Counted from the stretch's first letter, positions 43,475-53,416 are shown. The stretch is DNA of 64,000 bases from MFWN01 sp964594115 (GCA_964594115.1 CAZQLD010000004.1:1-64000), one strand, 5' to 3'. The notes: a model not told the origin generated them from the sequence alone. Translations and numbers: made by a program.

Positions 43475-43860
43475 GGTCTTGCTATGTATCTTAATTTTTT
43501 AAATCTTAATATTTTCTTCCTTCTACATGCTTTTTCCACTTTTTTCATGAACCCATAAAAATCTTTTTTTAATCTTTTTGTAGATTCGTAATGTCCTGAT
43601 ATAATATAATCTCTTTCTACACTTGCTCTTGTAGTTATCTTCAACACTATACTTCCATAAGTTTCAAATGTTGGTGAATTAGCAGTAATCTGTATTTTAG
43701 AAAACTCTCTTTCACTTTCATCAAGCAAACTATGATGTAGCTTATTCCCCTTTCCTCTAGAAAATCTGATGCTTGGGTGAACTGCTATTATCGCTTTTAA
43801 TTGGTTTTTAGTATGTGTGCTTTCAGCAGAGAATTTTTTATCAGTGGCGGGTTCGTCCAT
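43471..43860 (-). CDS. Small unknown protein, paralogue of the next gene, 129 aa
   Basis: Basic protein with strands FSKIQITANSPTFETYGSIV and RDYIISGHYES and a basic C-terminal helix (KKVEKACRRKKILRF). The middle and end align along about 65 residues with the 149-aa protein at 43892 (FSRIEIIATLPTNRTCGNLI), so the two are paralogues. Shares its TTAA stop tetranucleotide with smc. No known domain. Confidence 0.6.
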   Translation of the reverse strand: MDEPATDKKFSAESTHTKNQLKAIIAVHPSIRFSRGKGNKLHHSLLDESEREFSKIQITANSPTFETYGSIVLKITTRASVERDYIISGHYESTKRLKKDFYGFMKKVEKACRRKKILRFKKLRYIARP

Positions 43861-43891
43861 TTTCTTATTTATTGTCTATTATTTATAAGGT

Positions 43892-44341
43892 TTAAGTAAA
43901 AATCTGCCTTGAATGAATTCTATCGAAAATAACATATCCCTTATCATAACCTTTTTTAATTGTATCACTTAGTCTATCAAATTCTCCTGTTAATTCATCT
44001 GTATTAGTATACATTTTTCCAAATAAATAAGTATTCGTAACTCCATCATTTGTTTTTGCATTCATTATTAAATTTCCGCAAGTTCTATTGGTAGGAAGAG
44101 TAGCAATAATTTCTATTCTGGAAAATTTTGTTGTAGGTTTTAGAAGAGACTTATGTTCCCTCATAAATAACCAGTCTTGAATAGCGCCGAGTAAGCTGTC
44201 ATTATCAAAAAAAATTGGAGGTTTAAGTTCTATAGTTGATGTAATGCTGGTTGTATTTTCTTTATCTCTTCTAAGAAAAAAGTCTTTGTATCTTTTAAGT
44301 TGTTCTGTTCTTATTGCATCTATATCATTTTCGTCTCCCAT
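43892..44341 (-). CDS. Small unknown protein, paralogue of the previous gene, 149 aa
   Basis: An acidic/charged head (MGDENDIDAIRTEQLKRYKD) leads to the segment shared with the 129-aa neighbour (strand-turn-strand, then a helix with K and D). Likely arose by local duplication. Soluble, no signal peptide. The tandem position suggests the products may work as a pair or hetero-oligomer. Function unknown. Confidence 0.6.
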   Translation of the reverse strand: MGDENDIDAIRTEQLKRYKDFFLRRDKENTTSITSTIELKPPIFFDNDSLLGAIQDWLFMREHKSLLKPTTKFSRIEIIATLPTNRTCGNLIMNAKTNDGVTNTYLFGKMYTNTDELTGEFDRLSDTIKKGYDKGYVIFDRIHSRQIFT

Positions 44342-44391
44342 CTTTTATTTAAAACTCTTTTATTTATGAGGATTATTGTATTAAAAAGCAA

Positions 44392-44925
44392 TTATTCTTC
44401 TAATATTCCCCTTAACTTATTTCCAGAAACCTTTCCAACTATTAGGATTTTTGTTAAGCCTTCTGGTTTTCCTTGGTAAAATCTTAAGGCTCCAGTATGA
44501 TTTGCTATATCAAAAGAGTCTGGAAAATTATAACTAGCTACATAACTAAAGGAAGTATAATTTTGAGCAGGATAATCTTTTAATTCTTTAGAGCTTCTAC
44601 CTAATATGTGTTTACTATCTGGATATTTTCCAACAGCCCTTATCAGAGTATTTGCTGTTTCTTCAGCTTGCTCCTTATTATTCTTTAAAACAAAAATATC
44701 TACCCTTACATAACCTCTTCCTTTTGGATGGGAAAATATAGATGGAAATGAAGAAGGTTCTAATGATTTTTCTTTAAGAATTATATCATAATCAATCCTG
44801 TTTTTTATGAGAATATCCTGTATTTCTTCAGGAGATATGCCCCCTATTTTTTCAAACACACATTCAGCTAAACTCTTTCTAGCTCTTTTCTGAAACCTAT
44901 TTTTTAAAAATCCTCTTATCTCCAT
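44392..44925 (-). CDS. Unknown protein, 177 aa
   Basis: Basic head (MEIRGFLKNRFQKRARKSL), then an alpha/beta protein with YVRVDIFVLKNNKEQAEETA, SFSYVASYNF and a final strand TKILIVGKVSGNKLRG. No metal or catalytic motif recognised. The ATG at 44925 is preferred to a TTG two codons upstream. It lies between the paralogue pair and the S-layer-like gene on the same strand; a strong T-rich terminator separates it from the latter. Confidence 0.6.
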   Translation of the reverse strand: MEIRGFLKNRFQKRARKSLAECVFEKIGGISPEEIQDILIKNRIDYDIILKEKSLEPSSFPSIFSHPKGRGYVRVDIFVLKNNKEQAEETANTLIRAVGKYPDSKHILGRSSKELKDYPAQNYTSFSYVASYNFPDSFDIANHTGALRFYQGKPEGLTKILIVGKVSGNKLRGILEE

Positions 44926-44941
44926 CTTCAAATTTCCTTTT

Positions 44942-44993
44942 TTTAAAGTAAAAAAATAAAAAATAAGTAAAAAAATAAAAAAATAAAAAAAGT
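44942..44993 (-). terminator. Repeated oligo-T terminator after the S-layer-like gene
   Basis: On the minus strand directly after the stop of the S-layer-like gene there are five T tracts of six or seven, each separated by one to three bases (CTTTTTTTATTTTTTTATT). This is a strong archaeal intrinsic terminator. Confidence 0.7.
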
Positions 44994-46232
44994 TTAGTAG
45001 TAGCTTGTTTCTTCTGTTTCCATTGCTGCAGGTTTTTTTGTTAATAATACTATTAAAATTATTAACAATACTACGAAGACTATTACCAATACGATTGTTA
45101 ACACAACTACTGAACTTGCTACTTTTCCTTTCTCAACATTAGCTGAGAAATTTACTTGCTTAACAAGTTCTCCCTGGCTTTCTACATTAACTGTTACAAC
45201 ATGTGTTCCTTCTTCTGCGCTTTCTGTAGCTCTAACCTTTACTTTAACTGTTTTTGAGGAATCTCCTGAAACAGTTACTATGGGGTCTGCTTCTACAATC
45301 AAGCCTGAAGTCTCTTCTGGAGTTATGCTATATATCCTCATATTGCTTCCAGAGTTTACTATGACAAGATCATAGCTAACTTCCTGTCCAATATCTAGGT
45401 TTCTGACACTAGTTCCAGATAAAATGTTGCTTACAGCTTCTTCTCCAGAAACAATTATGCTTTTCTTAATTGTTCTTGAAGAATCTACATTGTAGGCTTC
45501 TACTTCTAAACTGTATACTCCTGTATTAGCATTTGTTGGAATAGTTAAGTAAATTCTTCTTTCAACAGAATCTTTTCTGTTAGCTTCTTTACATCCGTAT
45601 TCCTCGCATTCGTATTCTGCTTCATCTAAGGGGTCTAAATCACCAAAATAAACCTTTTTTTCAGTTCCTAAGTCAGGAATTCTTGCTTTAACAAAAAGGT
45701 CTTCAAGGTCATGCATTCCCCAGTTCTTTAGAACAACATCTACTGCTATAACGCTTCCAGCCATTACTTCTTGAGGTGCTTCAACAGATAAAACTTCTAA
45801 ATTGTAAGATTCTCTTTGAAGTTTTAAAGAGTATTCTTCATCATCGCTCTCTGTTTGGTCAGAAATCCTTATTATGAGTGTGTACTCATCTGTAGGATCA
45901 ATATCTGAAGGAACTTGTAAAGAAAGATATCTTGTGTATATGCTATCTTCAATTAACTCAAATCTTCCTGTCTTATCAGTTATATCAGTTCTATGTCCGT
46001 CAATCCATGCTCTTACCTTAACATCACTGGCATCTTTTACAGCTTGAAAAACTATTTTTATAGCAATAGTCTCTCCACCTTCAATTCCAGAGATTGTGTT
46101 AGTGGTTACATCAGCACCATTAACAGTCACTTCCCAATTATCTGTTAAATCCCCTGTATCAGCACTAACAAAACTCATTAAAGCCAGTACAGCAAATACA
46201 GCGATTATGGAAACCAAAATTGATTTTTCCAT
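44994..46232 (-). CDS. S-layer or surface protein with CARDB-like repeats, 412 aa
   Basis: Signal peptide (SILVSIIAVFAVLALMSFVSA), then about 350 residues of repeated beta-sandwich domains with the CARDB/NPCBM-like style (NLEVLSVEAPQEVMAGSVIA, VDVVLKNWGMHDLEDLFV, AEEGTHVVTVNVESQGELV), and a C-terminal membrane helix (VVVLTIVLVIVFVVLLIILI) followed by a short tail. One pair of Cys near residue 215. The strong terminator suggests high expression. Likely a wall or adhesion component held by its C-terminal anchor. Confidence 0.8.
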   Translation of the reverse strand: MEKSILVSIIAVFAVLALMSFVSADTGDLTDNWEVTVNGADVTTNTISGIEGGETIAIKIVFQAVKDASDVKVRAWIDGHRTDITDKTGRFELIEDSIYTRYLSLQVPSDIDPTDEYTLIIRISDQTESDDEEYSLKLQRESYNLEVLSVEAPQEVMAGSVIAVDVVLKNWGMHDLEDLFVKARIPDLGTEKKVYFGDLDPLDEAEYECEEYGCKEANRKDSVERRIYLTIPTNANTGVYSLEVEAYNVDSSRTIKKSIIVSGEEAVSNILSGTSVRNLDIGQEVSYDLVIVNSGSNMRIYSITPEETSGLIVEADPIVTVSGDSSKTVKVKVRATESAEEGTHVVTVNVESQGELVKQVNFSANVEKGKVASSVVVLTIVLVIVFVVLLIILIVLLTKKPAAMETEETSYY

Positions 46233-46343
46233 TTTAAAAAATTTAAATTTAATTAATAAAAAAGGGCGTTTTGCCTTTATAAAGATTATTATTGTGTAGT
46301 AACTATGTAATAATTACAAGTTATTTGCACGAAAAGCTTTATA

Positions 46344-46363
46344 AAGTATACTATAGTATACTT
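46344..46363 (+). promoter_or_regulatory. Perfect 20-bp palindromic operator
   Basis: AAGTATACTATAGTATACTT is identical to its reverse complement. It lies between the TATA box (ctttataaag, 46337-46346, which overlaps its edge) and the ATG at 46367 of an RHH protein. Bound protein here would block transcription start, so autoregulation by the RHH product is likely. Confidence 0.75.
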
Positions 46364-46366
46364 ATA

Positions 46367-46627
46367 ATGGAAGATGCAAAGAAAATAACAACAATAAAAA
46401 TAGAGAAAGAGACAAAAACAAGGCTTGACAGGCTTAAAGAGCATGAAAGAGAGACTTATAATCAGGTAATTAAAAAAATTCTCCATATTTTAAACCTTGT
46501 TAGAAGAGACCCTGCATTAGGAAACAGGATGCTTGGAAATATTGACATAACAATAAAAAGAATGGGAACGTATAACAAGGCTAATAAGCTTTCAAAAACT
46601 TCAGAGTCTTCAGAGAGTCCTCAATAG
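46367..46627 (+). CDS. RHH-like DNA-binding protein, 86 aa, probably self-regulated
   Basis: MEDAKKITTIKIEKETKTRL has the strand then helix of a ribbon-helix-helix protein, with LKEHERETYNQVIKKILHIL as the second helix. The remaining residues are a basic extension. ATG 46367 is chosen because the operator palindrome and the TATA box lie directly upstream; the frame is open earlier but lies in the promoter. The 3' end overlaps the convergent endonuclease IV gene by 47 bases, so mutual antisense effects are possible. Confidence 0.75.
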   Translation: MEDAKKITTIKIEKETKTRLDRLKEHERETYNQVIKKILHILNLVRRDPALGNRMLGNIDITIKRMGTYNKANKLSKTSESSESPQ

Positions 46628-47360
46628 GCTCCGGAGATTCATTAATAATTACAATTTCATGCTCTCTTGCGTATTTTTTTAAATTAGCTATTAGTTCTTT
46701 TGCTTCATTACTTTTAGTTCCTATATGCTTTCTTTCTCCTTTTTCTCCATACTCAATGCCAGAAAAATGTATGTGTAAATGAGGGTATTTTTTAAACTTA
46801 CTTAATATTTCCTTATAGTTTATTTTCTTTTCTCTGGCAAGTATGTGTGCAAAATCTATACAAAAAGAGCATTTTGTCTCTTCAACTAATCTTAAAATTT
46901 CATCAACACTCCCAAAAACATTTACTTTTCCAGTGGTTTCAGGAGCAAGCTCTGGCTTCCATTTTTGTTTTTTTATTTCTTTTTGCATTTCTAAAATAGC
47001 TTTTTTAATATTTTTATATGTCTGCTCTTTATCCTCCAAGTAATAACCTGGATGAAAAACAATCCTATAGGCATTTAAATAATGGCCAATTTCACAGGAT
47101 TTTAAGATTCTCTCCTTACTTTGCTCAATTTTCTTTTCTTCCTTACTATTCAGATTTATCCAGTAAGGAGCATGTATACTTAGTTTTATGCCTTGCTTTT
47201 CAGCTTCTTCACCAATTTCTTCTGCATCTTTCTTGTTTTTAATATAAACGCCATAAGTAAATTCTATTTCGCATGCAGAAAAACCTAGTTTTTTGTATTC
47301 TCGCAAGTTATCTCTAGCTTTTTTAATTCCTCCAAGTCCTGCTGGCCCTAATCTTATCAT
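46581..47360 (-). CDS. nfo: Endonuclease IV (AP endonuclease), 259 aa
   Basis: Cleaves DNA at abasic sites. TIM barrel with the zinc ligands: IHAPY (His63), FHPGYY (His103), PETTGK (Glu141), CIDFAHILAR (Asp169, His172), HIHFSGIEYGEKGERKH and INESPEP. ATG 47360 is confirmed by GAGGAG five bases upstream and by overlap with the stop of the subtilase (TAATG); a longer start would read into that gene. Co-expression with a secreted protease is odd and may only be transcriptional. Confidence 0.9.
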   Translation of the reverse strand: MIRLGPAGLGGIKKARDNLREYKKLGFSACEIEFTYGVYIKNKKDAEEIGEEAEKQGIKLSIHAPYWINLNSKEEKKIEQSKERILKSCEIGHYLNAYRIVFHPGYYLEDKEQTYKNIKKAILEMQKEIKKQKWKPELAPETTGKVNVFGSVDEILRLVEETKCSFCIDFAHILAREKKINYKEILSKFKKYPHLHIHFSGIEYGEKGERKHIGTKSNEAKELIANLKKYAREHEIVIINESPEPIEDSLKTLKFLKAY

Positions 47361-50300
47361 TATACTCCTCTGCCCCATTTTTCAGCCCACTCATCTTTTT
47401 TAGATTCTGAAACAACAATCTCAGTTTTTTTTGTTGGTTTTATTTTTTTAGAAAAATTTCTTGATAATATGACTCCTGTTATAATTATTGCTAGAAGCAA
47501 AATTAGGAAAATCAAGCTAATTATTAGGTAATTTTTATATTTATAAAGAAAATCTTTGAATCTTGATGCTGTTTCTCCAGGAGTTTCAAAAGAATCGCTT
47601 GTGTCTGTTATATCAGGATTATTGTCATCTATATCAGGGCCTAAACAGTCAGGCCCTACACCATAACCATCTCCATCATTATCTACACACTGGCTGTCAA
47701 TAAAGCAGGTTCTTGTATCTCCGTGTGCTGAAGGTCTTCCACTAGTTGTGCCACATTTATTCAAATCTGTACAGGTTTGTCTTTGAACCATGTTTTCACA
47801 AGGCCCCCATTTACAATCCCAGTTAGGAGTGCATGTAACCTGTCCACCTCCTCCTCCATTTCCCCCATCATCATCTCCAGTATCATCTGCTTCACAAACA
47901 CCATCTACACAGCTATATCCAGAACTACAATAACAATCACTGCAATCAGCACAAGTTTCTCCAGACTGGCAAATATTATCTCCACAATAAATTCCCTCCA
48001 GAATTTCAAATTCTGAGAATTTTGTTATGTCAACCTTGAATGTTTTTGCATTCTTATCAAATAGCTCAAAAGTACAAATACTGGATGGACAGCCAGCTCC
48101 ATTATAATGGATCTGCGGATTATGCATATCAATATTCCTAAACAATAATTCTGCAGATTTATTAGTTAGCTCAGCCAGGTTGTTAGTATCCAGACTGATT
48201 ATTCTAGGGATTATGCTAACATAATCTTGTAAAAGTAAGGGATTTTTCTTAAATCTTGATATATTCACTTCTTCTTTGAAGATAATTTTTCCATAAGAGG
48301 TTCTTTCAAGAGTGAAGTTCCAAACTATATCTGGGGCAGTAGTTAAATTAGTGCTATTTCCTTTAAATTCAGAAGATTCAACATAGATAATTTTTTGAAT
48401 AGAATTATCAGTAGGATTCATGTCTCCGCTTAATACAGCTTCTGCTTTTATTGTGTGATTGCCAGTTGTTGCGGGAGTCCATAAGAAATTTTCTGTGTTT
48501 CCTGCTCCAGAAGAGAGACTATTAATTATCTTTGTTGCAATTAGCTGATTATCATCATAAACACTCAGGTTTACATTTGCTACATCTATTCCCAGATTTA
48601 TTAAACTAACAAAAATACTTGTTGCTCTGTTAACAATTACAGACAAGCTGACATTCAAATCGCTTATAGAAACATCTATATTATTTACTGAAGGTTGCAG
48701 GTAAATACTGGCTATTTTTTTATTATCAGAAAGAGCTTGGTCATTGGAAATTAAAGCTTCAACTTCATAAGTGTGATTATTAGGTTTTCCAGTAAAATTA
48801 AACTGCTGTTCTGAAAGCTCACTTGGATTAAGCATTATACCTACTCTTTTAATTTCAATGCCGTCTTCTCTAAATATAATAGTTACTACTTCCTGAAAAT
48901 TTCCTAAGTTTGTTACTGTTGCATTAATTATATGCTGCATTCCTATTTGAGGGCTAATAGGAGTTATAAGTTCTAGAACAGCTACATCATGAGTTACATT
49001 TGCTTCTGGCAAAGAAGAAACCCCTTTGTAAGTTCCAGTAGGAGAAATAGAAACACTAAAATTCATTTGTCCAAAATAACTAATAGGAATTCTATATGTA
49101 AAATTGAAAAAGCCATTATTATCACTAGCTTGATTTCCAATATGCGCTTTATCTAAAAATCCTTCAATCAATAAATTAGAAACACCATTTCCTTGGCTAT
49201 TTTTAATATACCCAGTAAAACTAACAATATTTCCAAGGGATAATATTCCAATTACAGGAAGAAGTGTTATAGTAAGATTTTGTGTTTTAAGAGAAACAGG
49301 ATAAATTCTATAATCCTGTAGATTTCCAGAGGAATCAATTAATTCAATATCTAAATCAATTTTTTCACCATAAGGAACTATTGCCCCGAAAAAATTATTT
49401 CCATTGCTATAAAGACTTATTGGTTTCCAAGGTCCGTCTTCGCTATAAAACGCTTTAACATCAGCAATTGAATTATCATCTCTGGCTGTAAACTCTAATA
49501 TCAAAGTTTCTCCATCTTTAAACCTAGAGGATATTTCCAGATTTTCAATCCAAGGAGGATTCCTATCAGCTTGGTTTGTAGAAAATATTGATGTTATCTT
49601 CATTAAATTAAATATTGAATAATAGTTTGGGATTGTTAAGTAAACAGCATAATCTTTATTTTCTGAGACAGAATGCAATAACTTTTCTTTATCCCATAAA
49701 CCATTAGTAGTAAGATTCTCTTCGGCTACTTTAATTCCATCTTCATACATCTGATATTTTGGTTTTTCTAATCCCCCTATTACATTTGTACAAGTCTGTA
49801 TTCCATTCCCATAAGTGCAACAAGAAGCATTCATTTCTGTCTGTTTTCTTACAACTATTCCCTTTCCACTCAAAATTTCTCTTCTTATTTTAACAGTATT
49901 GTTCTCAACCATGACTGAACCAAGGTTATATGGACCTCCAAAAGAAAACTCTTTTTTTTCTTTTAATTCTGGATTAAGAGAATCCCAAACATTATCTGAT
50001 ATAATTTCTTTTCCAGAACTATCATAAGCAAATTGTACGCATTGATTTGCATGTCCAATATAGTTAAGCTCTACAACCCTAGCTAAGCTAAAATTCTTAT
50101 TATAATTTCCAGAAACAGGATTATTCACGTAAGCATAGATAGATTGTGTTAGTGGATATGCAACAGAAACAAGAGGGGCTCCTATAAAATCTTGGAAAGG
50201 ATGTATGAAAAAAAGCTGGCTTAAGTAAGACTTAGGACTTCCTCCAGGAAGATTATATGAAAAATTATATATCGCTGCATTATAATCTGGTTGCAGTGTT

Positions 50301-52906
50301 GTAGGGGTAGAACTATCTACATTATGAAGTATCCAGCCTCCTGCATATAATTCACTTCCAGTCTTTCTTGCGTCAAAAGTTTCAAGTAAGGTTGAGGCTC
50401 CTAGATATTTAAGTAAAATATCGGCATTTAGATTATTACTTGGATTATCTGAAATATAGATATTAGTATTCTTAAGATTTTTAGATAAAAAAGATACTCT
50501 AAAAATAGGATTCTCTGCTGTAGAGCCTTGCGGATAAACTATTAATCCCTTAGTCCACTCAAAAATCTCTAATGGAGTGCCTTGTTTAGATTCTGTTTTT
50601 ACTGTAAAAAGCCTGGCATCGCTTAGTCTGAATGTTTTTGTTATAGAAGAACCAACAGGCACAGAAACTGTATCAACTAATATATATTCATCTGTTTCAT
50701 CTTCACTTGAGAAGTCATTTATAACATAAACATTATAATTCCCAGGGGCAATACTAAAGGAATGCTCATTGCCTATAAAATCTGCCCCTTGTTTCATTAC
50801 AGCAAGATGCTGGTGATTGCTTTCATAAATATAAAAATGTGGAAAATGGTTTCCCTCTACTTTTAATGTCAAACTAGTTAATATTGAAGCAGAATAAGGA
50901 ATTGAATACTCTCCATATTTATCTGAAATCATAATTTTCCCTGAAAATGTTCCGCTAACATCTTGAGGAAAAGTTAGTGTAATCCTAAGATTATAATTTG
51001 AACCTGCAGGAATCACCACACTATCTTCAGTAAATGAAACTATGTCATAAGAGAGTCCTGTTTGCGCATTAGTAGCATTTTCAGCAGAAAAATAAATAAG
51101 TAATGATTCAACACCCTGGTTCTTAATATTAATTGTCTTGCTAACAGATCCTGATGCAACACTCCCAAAATCTATTTCGCTTTCTGAAAAAAGAAGTCTA
51201 GGACTCAATATTTTTAATAAATCAATTTTCCCACTGCCTTGCGCATTAAAATCATAACCTAAATCTTCAGCACTCGTCTCTATAAGTGATTTTATTTCTT
51301 TAGCAGATAAGGAAGGTTTTGCTTGTCTGACTAAAGCAGCTGCTCCAGCAACATGGGGGGTTGCCATTGAAGTTCCTGAAACAGCTATATGCATGCTGTC
51401 AAAACAGTTTAAATTACTCCACATTTGTTCATGCCATGCAGAACAAATCCTGACACCAGGAGCAACAATGTCTGGTTTAATAAAAGTCTCTTCGCCCCAG
51501 ATTACAGGCCCTCTTCCACTAAAAGAGGCTACTTTATCATATTTATTTATTGCCCCCACAGTAAGGGCCTCTCTTGCACAACCAGGACTATCAATGGTTT
51601 CTGGAGCAGGTCCATCATTTCCTGCAGCAACTACAACAACAACATCATTATTTACTGCATTATCAACTGCCATACTTTCAGCATCATCAGGATAACCCCA
51701 CCCTCCTAAACTTAAACTTATAACATCAACTTTGTCTGAAAAATCTCCGTCATTATTTGGGTCAACTGCCCTGTCTATTCCAGCTATAATGCTAGATGAA
51801 GTTCCAGTGCCATATTTACTGATTACTTTATAAGCATATAATTTAGCTTTAGGAGCAACCCCTTTAATTCCAATCATGCTCCCATTATTTGTATTCCCAT
51901 CACCTGCAGCAATTCCAGCACAGTGTGTTCCATGGCCTTGGTCGTCCATAGGGTCAGAATCATAATTGATAAAATCATACCCTCCTTCAACCTTGCATCC
52001 AGGTCCGAAACAGCCACCCAAATCAGGGTGAGTATAATCTATTCCACTATCTATTATAGCTATTTTCATCCCTTCTCCTGTTAGACAAGGATTCCCTGAT
52101 GCTGAACAATTATTTCCACTTGCATCTAACTGCCAGACATCATCAGCATTAATCTGGGGGACAGAATCAAATAAAACAAGCTTAATTTCTTTATTAGGAT
52201 GAACCTTTTTCACATAATTGGATTTCTTAATTTTTAGTGCCTCTTCTCTTGAAATATCTAAAACAACTCCGTTAAAAACATTGTAAAATTCCTCTCCATT
52301 TTTTGGTTGAGAGGCAGAGACTGCTCTTCCTGTAATATTAAACAAAGCTTTTAAAAATTCAATAAGGGCCTTTAGCGGACCTAAGGTTGCTAATTCTTCT
52401 TGATTTAATATTCTATTAATATCACTTAATGCTACCCTATGTTCTGATTCCAGCTGTTTTTTATAATCAGAAAGGGTTTCTGTTACTTTTTTAGAAGTTG
52501 TAGTATACCTTTTAATTGATATTTCCTCTTTTAAGATTCTATCTTTTTCTAAAAGAGGGGGTTTTTTGAATTCTATTATATAACCTAGAGAAGATTTTGT
52601 GATAAGTATCCCTCTATTGTTTACTTCTATTTTCACTTCTTTTTGATTTTGCAAATCTACTACAATATTTTTATCACTCTTATAAAATTCTCCCACTTCT
52701 CCAGTTACTTGCAGTTCAGTTAATGAATTCATTACAGTTTTTAATTGAGATTCTGTTAAAGAAGATATATCTATGAGAAATTCTCCAGCATCTGGCGGGA
52801 GAATGACATTATCTGAATAATATCCTGGTTCATAGCTTGTTGCTAATGGGAGGAGAGTTATTACTAATAGAACTATTAATAAGCCTCTTTTTTCCAGATT
52901 AAACAT
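47360..52906 (-). CDS. Giant membrane-anchored subtilisin-like protease, 1848 aa
   Basis: Signal peptide (LLIVLLVITLLPLATS), an I9-type propeptide-like part (about 205-240), then an S8 catalytic domain with Asp286 (IAIIDSGIDYTHPD), His325 (GHGTHCAG), oxyanion Asn430 and Ser513 (GTSMATPHVAGAAAL). Beyond 560 come many beta-sandwich and CARDB-like modules, including two clear NNFSVSIS/ITNLGIDVANVNLSVY-type repeats, then a Cys-rich region (YCGDNICQSGETCADCSDCY, TSP-like NWDCKWGPCEN), a DxDxDG calcium-type segment and a C-terminal membrane helix. It should be a surface protease with large adhesive arms. The nfo ATG overlaps its stop. Confidence 0.93.
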   Translation of the reverse strand: MFNLEKRGLLIVLLVITLLPLATSYEPGYYSDNVILPPDAGEFLIDISSLTESQLKTVMNSLTELQVTGEVGEFYKSDKNIVVDLQNQKEVKIEVNNRGILITKSSLGYIIEFKKPPLLEKDRILKEEISIKRYTTTSKKVTETLSDYKKQLESEHRVALSDINRILNQEELATLGPLKALIEFLKALFNITGRAVSASQPKNGEEFYNVFNGVVLDISREEALKIKKSNYVKKVHPNKEIKLVLFDSVPQINADDVWQLDASGNNCSASGNPCLTGEGMKIAIIDSGIDYTHPDLGGCFGPGCKVEGGYDFINYDSDPMDDQGHGTHCAGIAAGDGNTNNGSMIGIKGVAPKAKLYAYKVISKYGTGTSSSIIAGIDRAVDPNNDGDFSDKVDVISLSLGGWGYPDDAESMAVDNAVNNDVVVVVAAGNDGPAPETIDSPGCAREALTVGAINKYDKVASFSGRGPVIWGEETFIKPDIVAPGVRICSAWHEQMWSNLNCFDSMHIAVSGTSMATPHVAGAAALVRQAKPSLSAKEIKSLIETSAEDLGYDFNAQGSGKIDLLKILSPRLLFSESEIDFGSVASGSVSKTINIKNQGVESLLIYFSAENATNAQTGLSYDIVSFTEDSVVIPAGSNYNLRITLTFPQDVSGTFSGKIMISDKYGEYSIPYSASILTSLTLKVEGNHFPHFYIYESNHQHLAVMKQGADFIGNEHSFSIAPGNYNVYVINDFSSEDETDEYILVDTVSVPVGSSITKTFRLSDARLFTVKTESKQGTPLEIFEWTKGLIVYPQGSTAENPIFRVSFLSKNLKNTNIYISDNPSNNLNADILLKYLGASTLLETFDARKTGSELYAGGWILHNVDSSTPTTLQPDYNAAIYNFSYNLPGGSPKSYLSQLFFIHPFQDFIGAPLVSVAYPLTQSIYAYVNNPVSGNYNKNFSLARVVELNYIGHANQCVQFAYDSSGKEIISDNVWDSLNPELKEKKEFSFGGPYNLGSVMVENNTVKIRREILSGKGIVVRKQTEMNASCCTYGNGIQTCTNVIGGLEKPKYQMYEDGIKVAEENLTTNGLWDKEKLLHSVSENKDYAVYLTIPNYYSIFNLMKITSIFSTNQADRNPPWIENLEISSRFKDGETLILEFTARDDNSIADVKAFYSEDGPWKPISLYSNGNNFFGAIVPYGEKIDLDIELIDSSGNLQDYRIYPVSLKTQNLTITLLPVIGILSLGNIVSFTGYIKNSQGNGVSNLLIEGFLDKAHIGNQASDNNGFFNFTYRIPISYFGQMNFSVSISPTGTYKGVSSLPEANVTHDVAVLELITPISPQIGMQHIINATVTNLGNFQEVVTIIFREDGIEIKRVGIMLNPSELSEQQFNFTGKPNNHTYEVEALISNDQALSDNKKIASIYLQPSVNNIDVSISDLNVSLSVIVNRATSIFVSLINLGIDVANVNLSVYDDNQLIATKIINSLSSGAGNTENFLWTPATTGNHTIKAEAVLSGDMNPTDNSIQKIIYVESSEFKGNSTNLTTAPDIVWNFTLERTSYGKIIFKEEVNISRFKKNPLLLQDYVSIIPRIISLDTNNLAELTNKSAELLFRNIDMHNPQIHYNGAGCPSSICTFELFDKNAKTFKVDITKFSEFEILEGIYCGDNICQSGETCADCSDCYCSSGYSCVDGVCEADDTGDDDGGNGGGGGQVTCTPNWDCKWGPCENMVQRQTCTDLNKCGTTSGRPSAHGDTRTCFIDSQCVDNDGDGYGVGPDCLGPDIDDNNPDITDTSDSFETPGETASRFKDFLYKYKNYLIISLIFLILLLAIIITGVILSRNFSKKIKPTKKTEIVVSESKKDEWAEKWGRGV

Positions 52907-52921
52907 TTTAAGTCTTAAGTG

Positions 52922-53416
52922 TTATAACACTTTGGTTAATTCTTCACTTATTTCCCCTAAATTCTTAAGAATATAAGAATGCATTTTCTTTATTATTAAA
53001 TCTTGTAAATCTTCTTTTAAAGGGCCAGTACATCTTGCCAGGTCTTTTCCAGGACTTGCCATGACTCCTAAAGGAATGTAGCATTTCATGCTTTTTCCTT
53101 CAGCTTCTCCTATATCCAATTCTCCTTCTTTAACAACGCGCAATTCTACTTCAATTTCACAGTTTTCTTCAGATTTTCCTTGGATAGTATAAAGCCAAGT
53201 TGCTTCACTTGCATCATTAACCCATCTAGCTCTTTTACATTTTACAAGGCACTTATTAAAACAATCTGAGTCTTGGCATTTTTCTGCAAATATAAAAAGA
53301 TAGTCTTTGTATATATAAAAATATATTATAAATAAAGCGAGCAAGATAATGATAATGACTATTAAATACTTTACAAGAGTTCTTCTGCTATAATAACCAC
53401 CTACTTTTAAATCCAT
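52922..53416 (-). CDS. Anchored Cys-containing outer protein, 164 aa
   Basis: A short basic head and one hydrophobic helix (YLIVIIIILLALFIIYFYIY, about residues 17-36) lead to an outer domain of about 125 residues with eight Cys (EKCQDSDCFNKCLVKCKR, ENCEIEV, KCY, RCTG). It ends 16 bases before the subtilase start, so it may share its transcript and act as a partner. No known family. Confidence 0.6.
   Translation of the reverse strand: MDLKVGGYYSRRTLVKYLIVIIIILLALFIIYFYIYKDYLFIFAEKCQDSDCFNKCLVKCKRARWVNDASEATWLYTIQGKSEENCEIEVELRVVKEGELDIGEAEGKSMKCYIPLGVMASPGKDLARCTGPLKEDLQDLIIKKMHSYILKNLGEISEELTKVL

Noticed and set aside
3982..46304. GTTACTAC octamer, also found inverted near 21597 and 46297 in promoter regions
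   Set aside because: Four copies in 64 kb of AT-rich DNA are near what chance gives for an octamer on both strands; only the 45-base twin blocks are significant.
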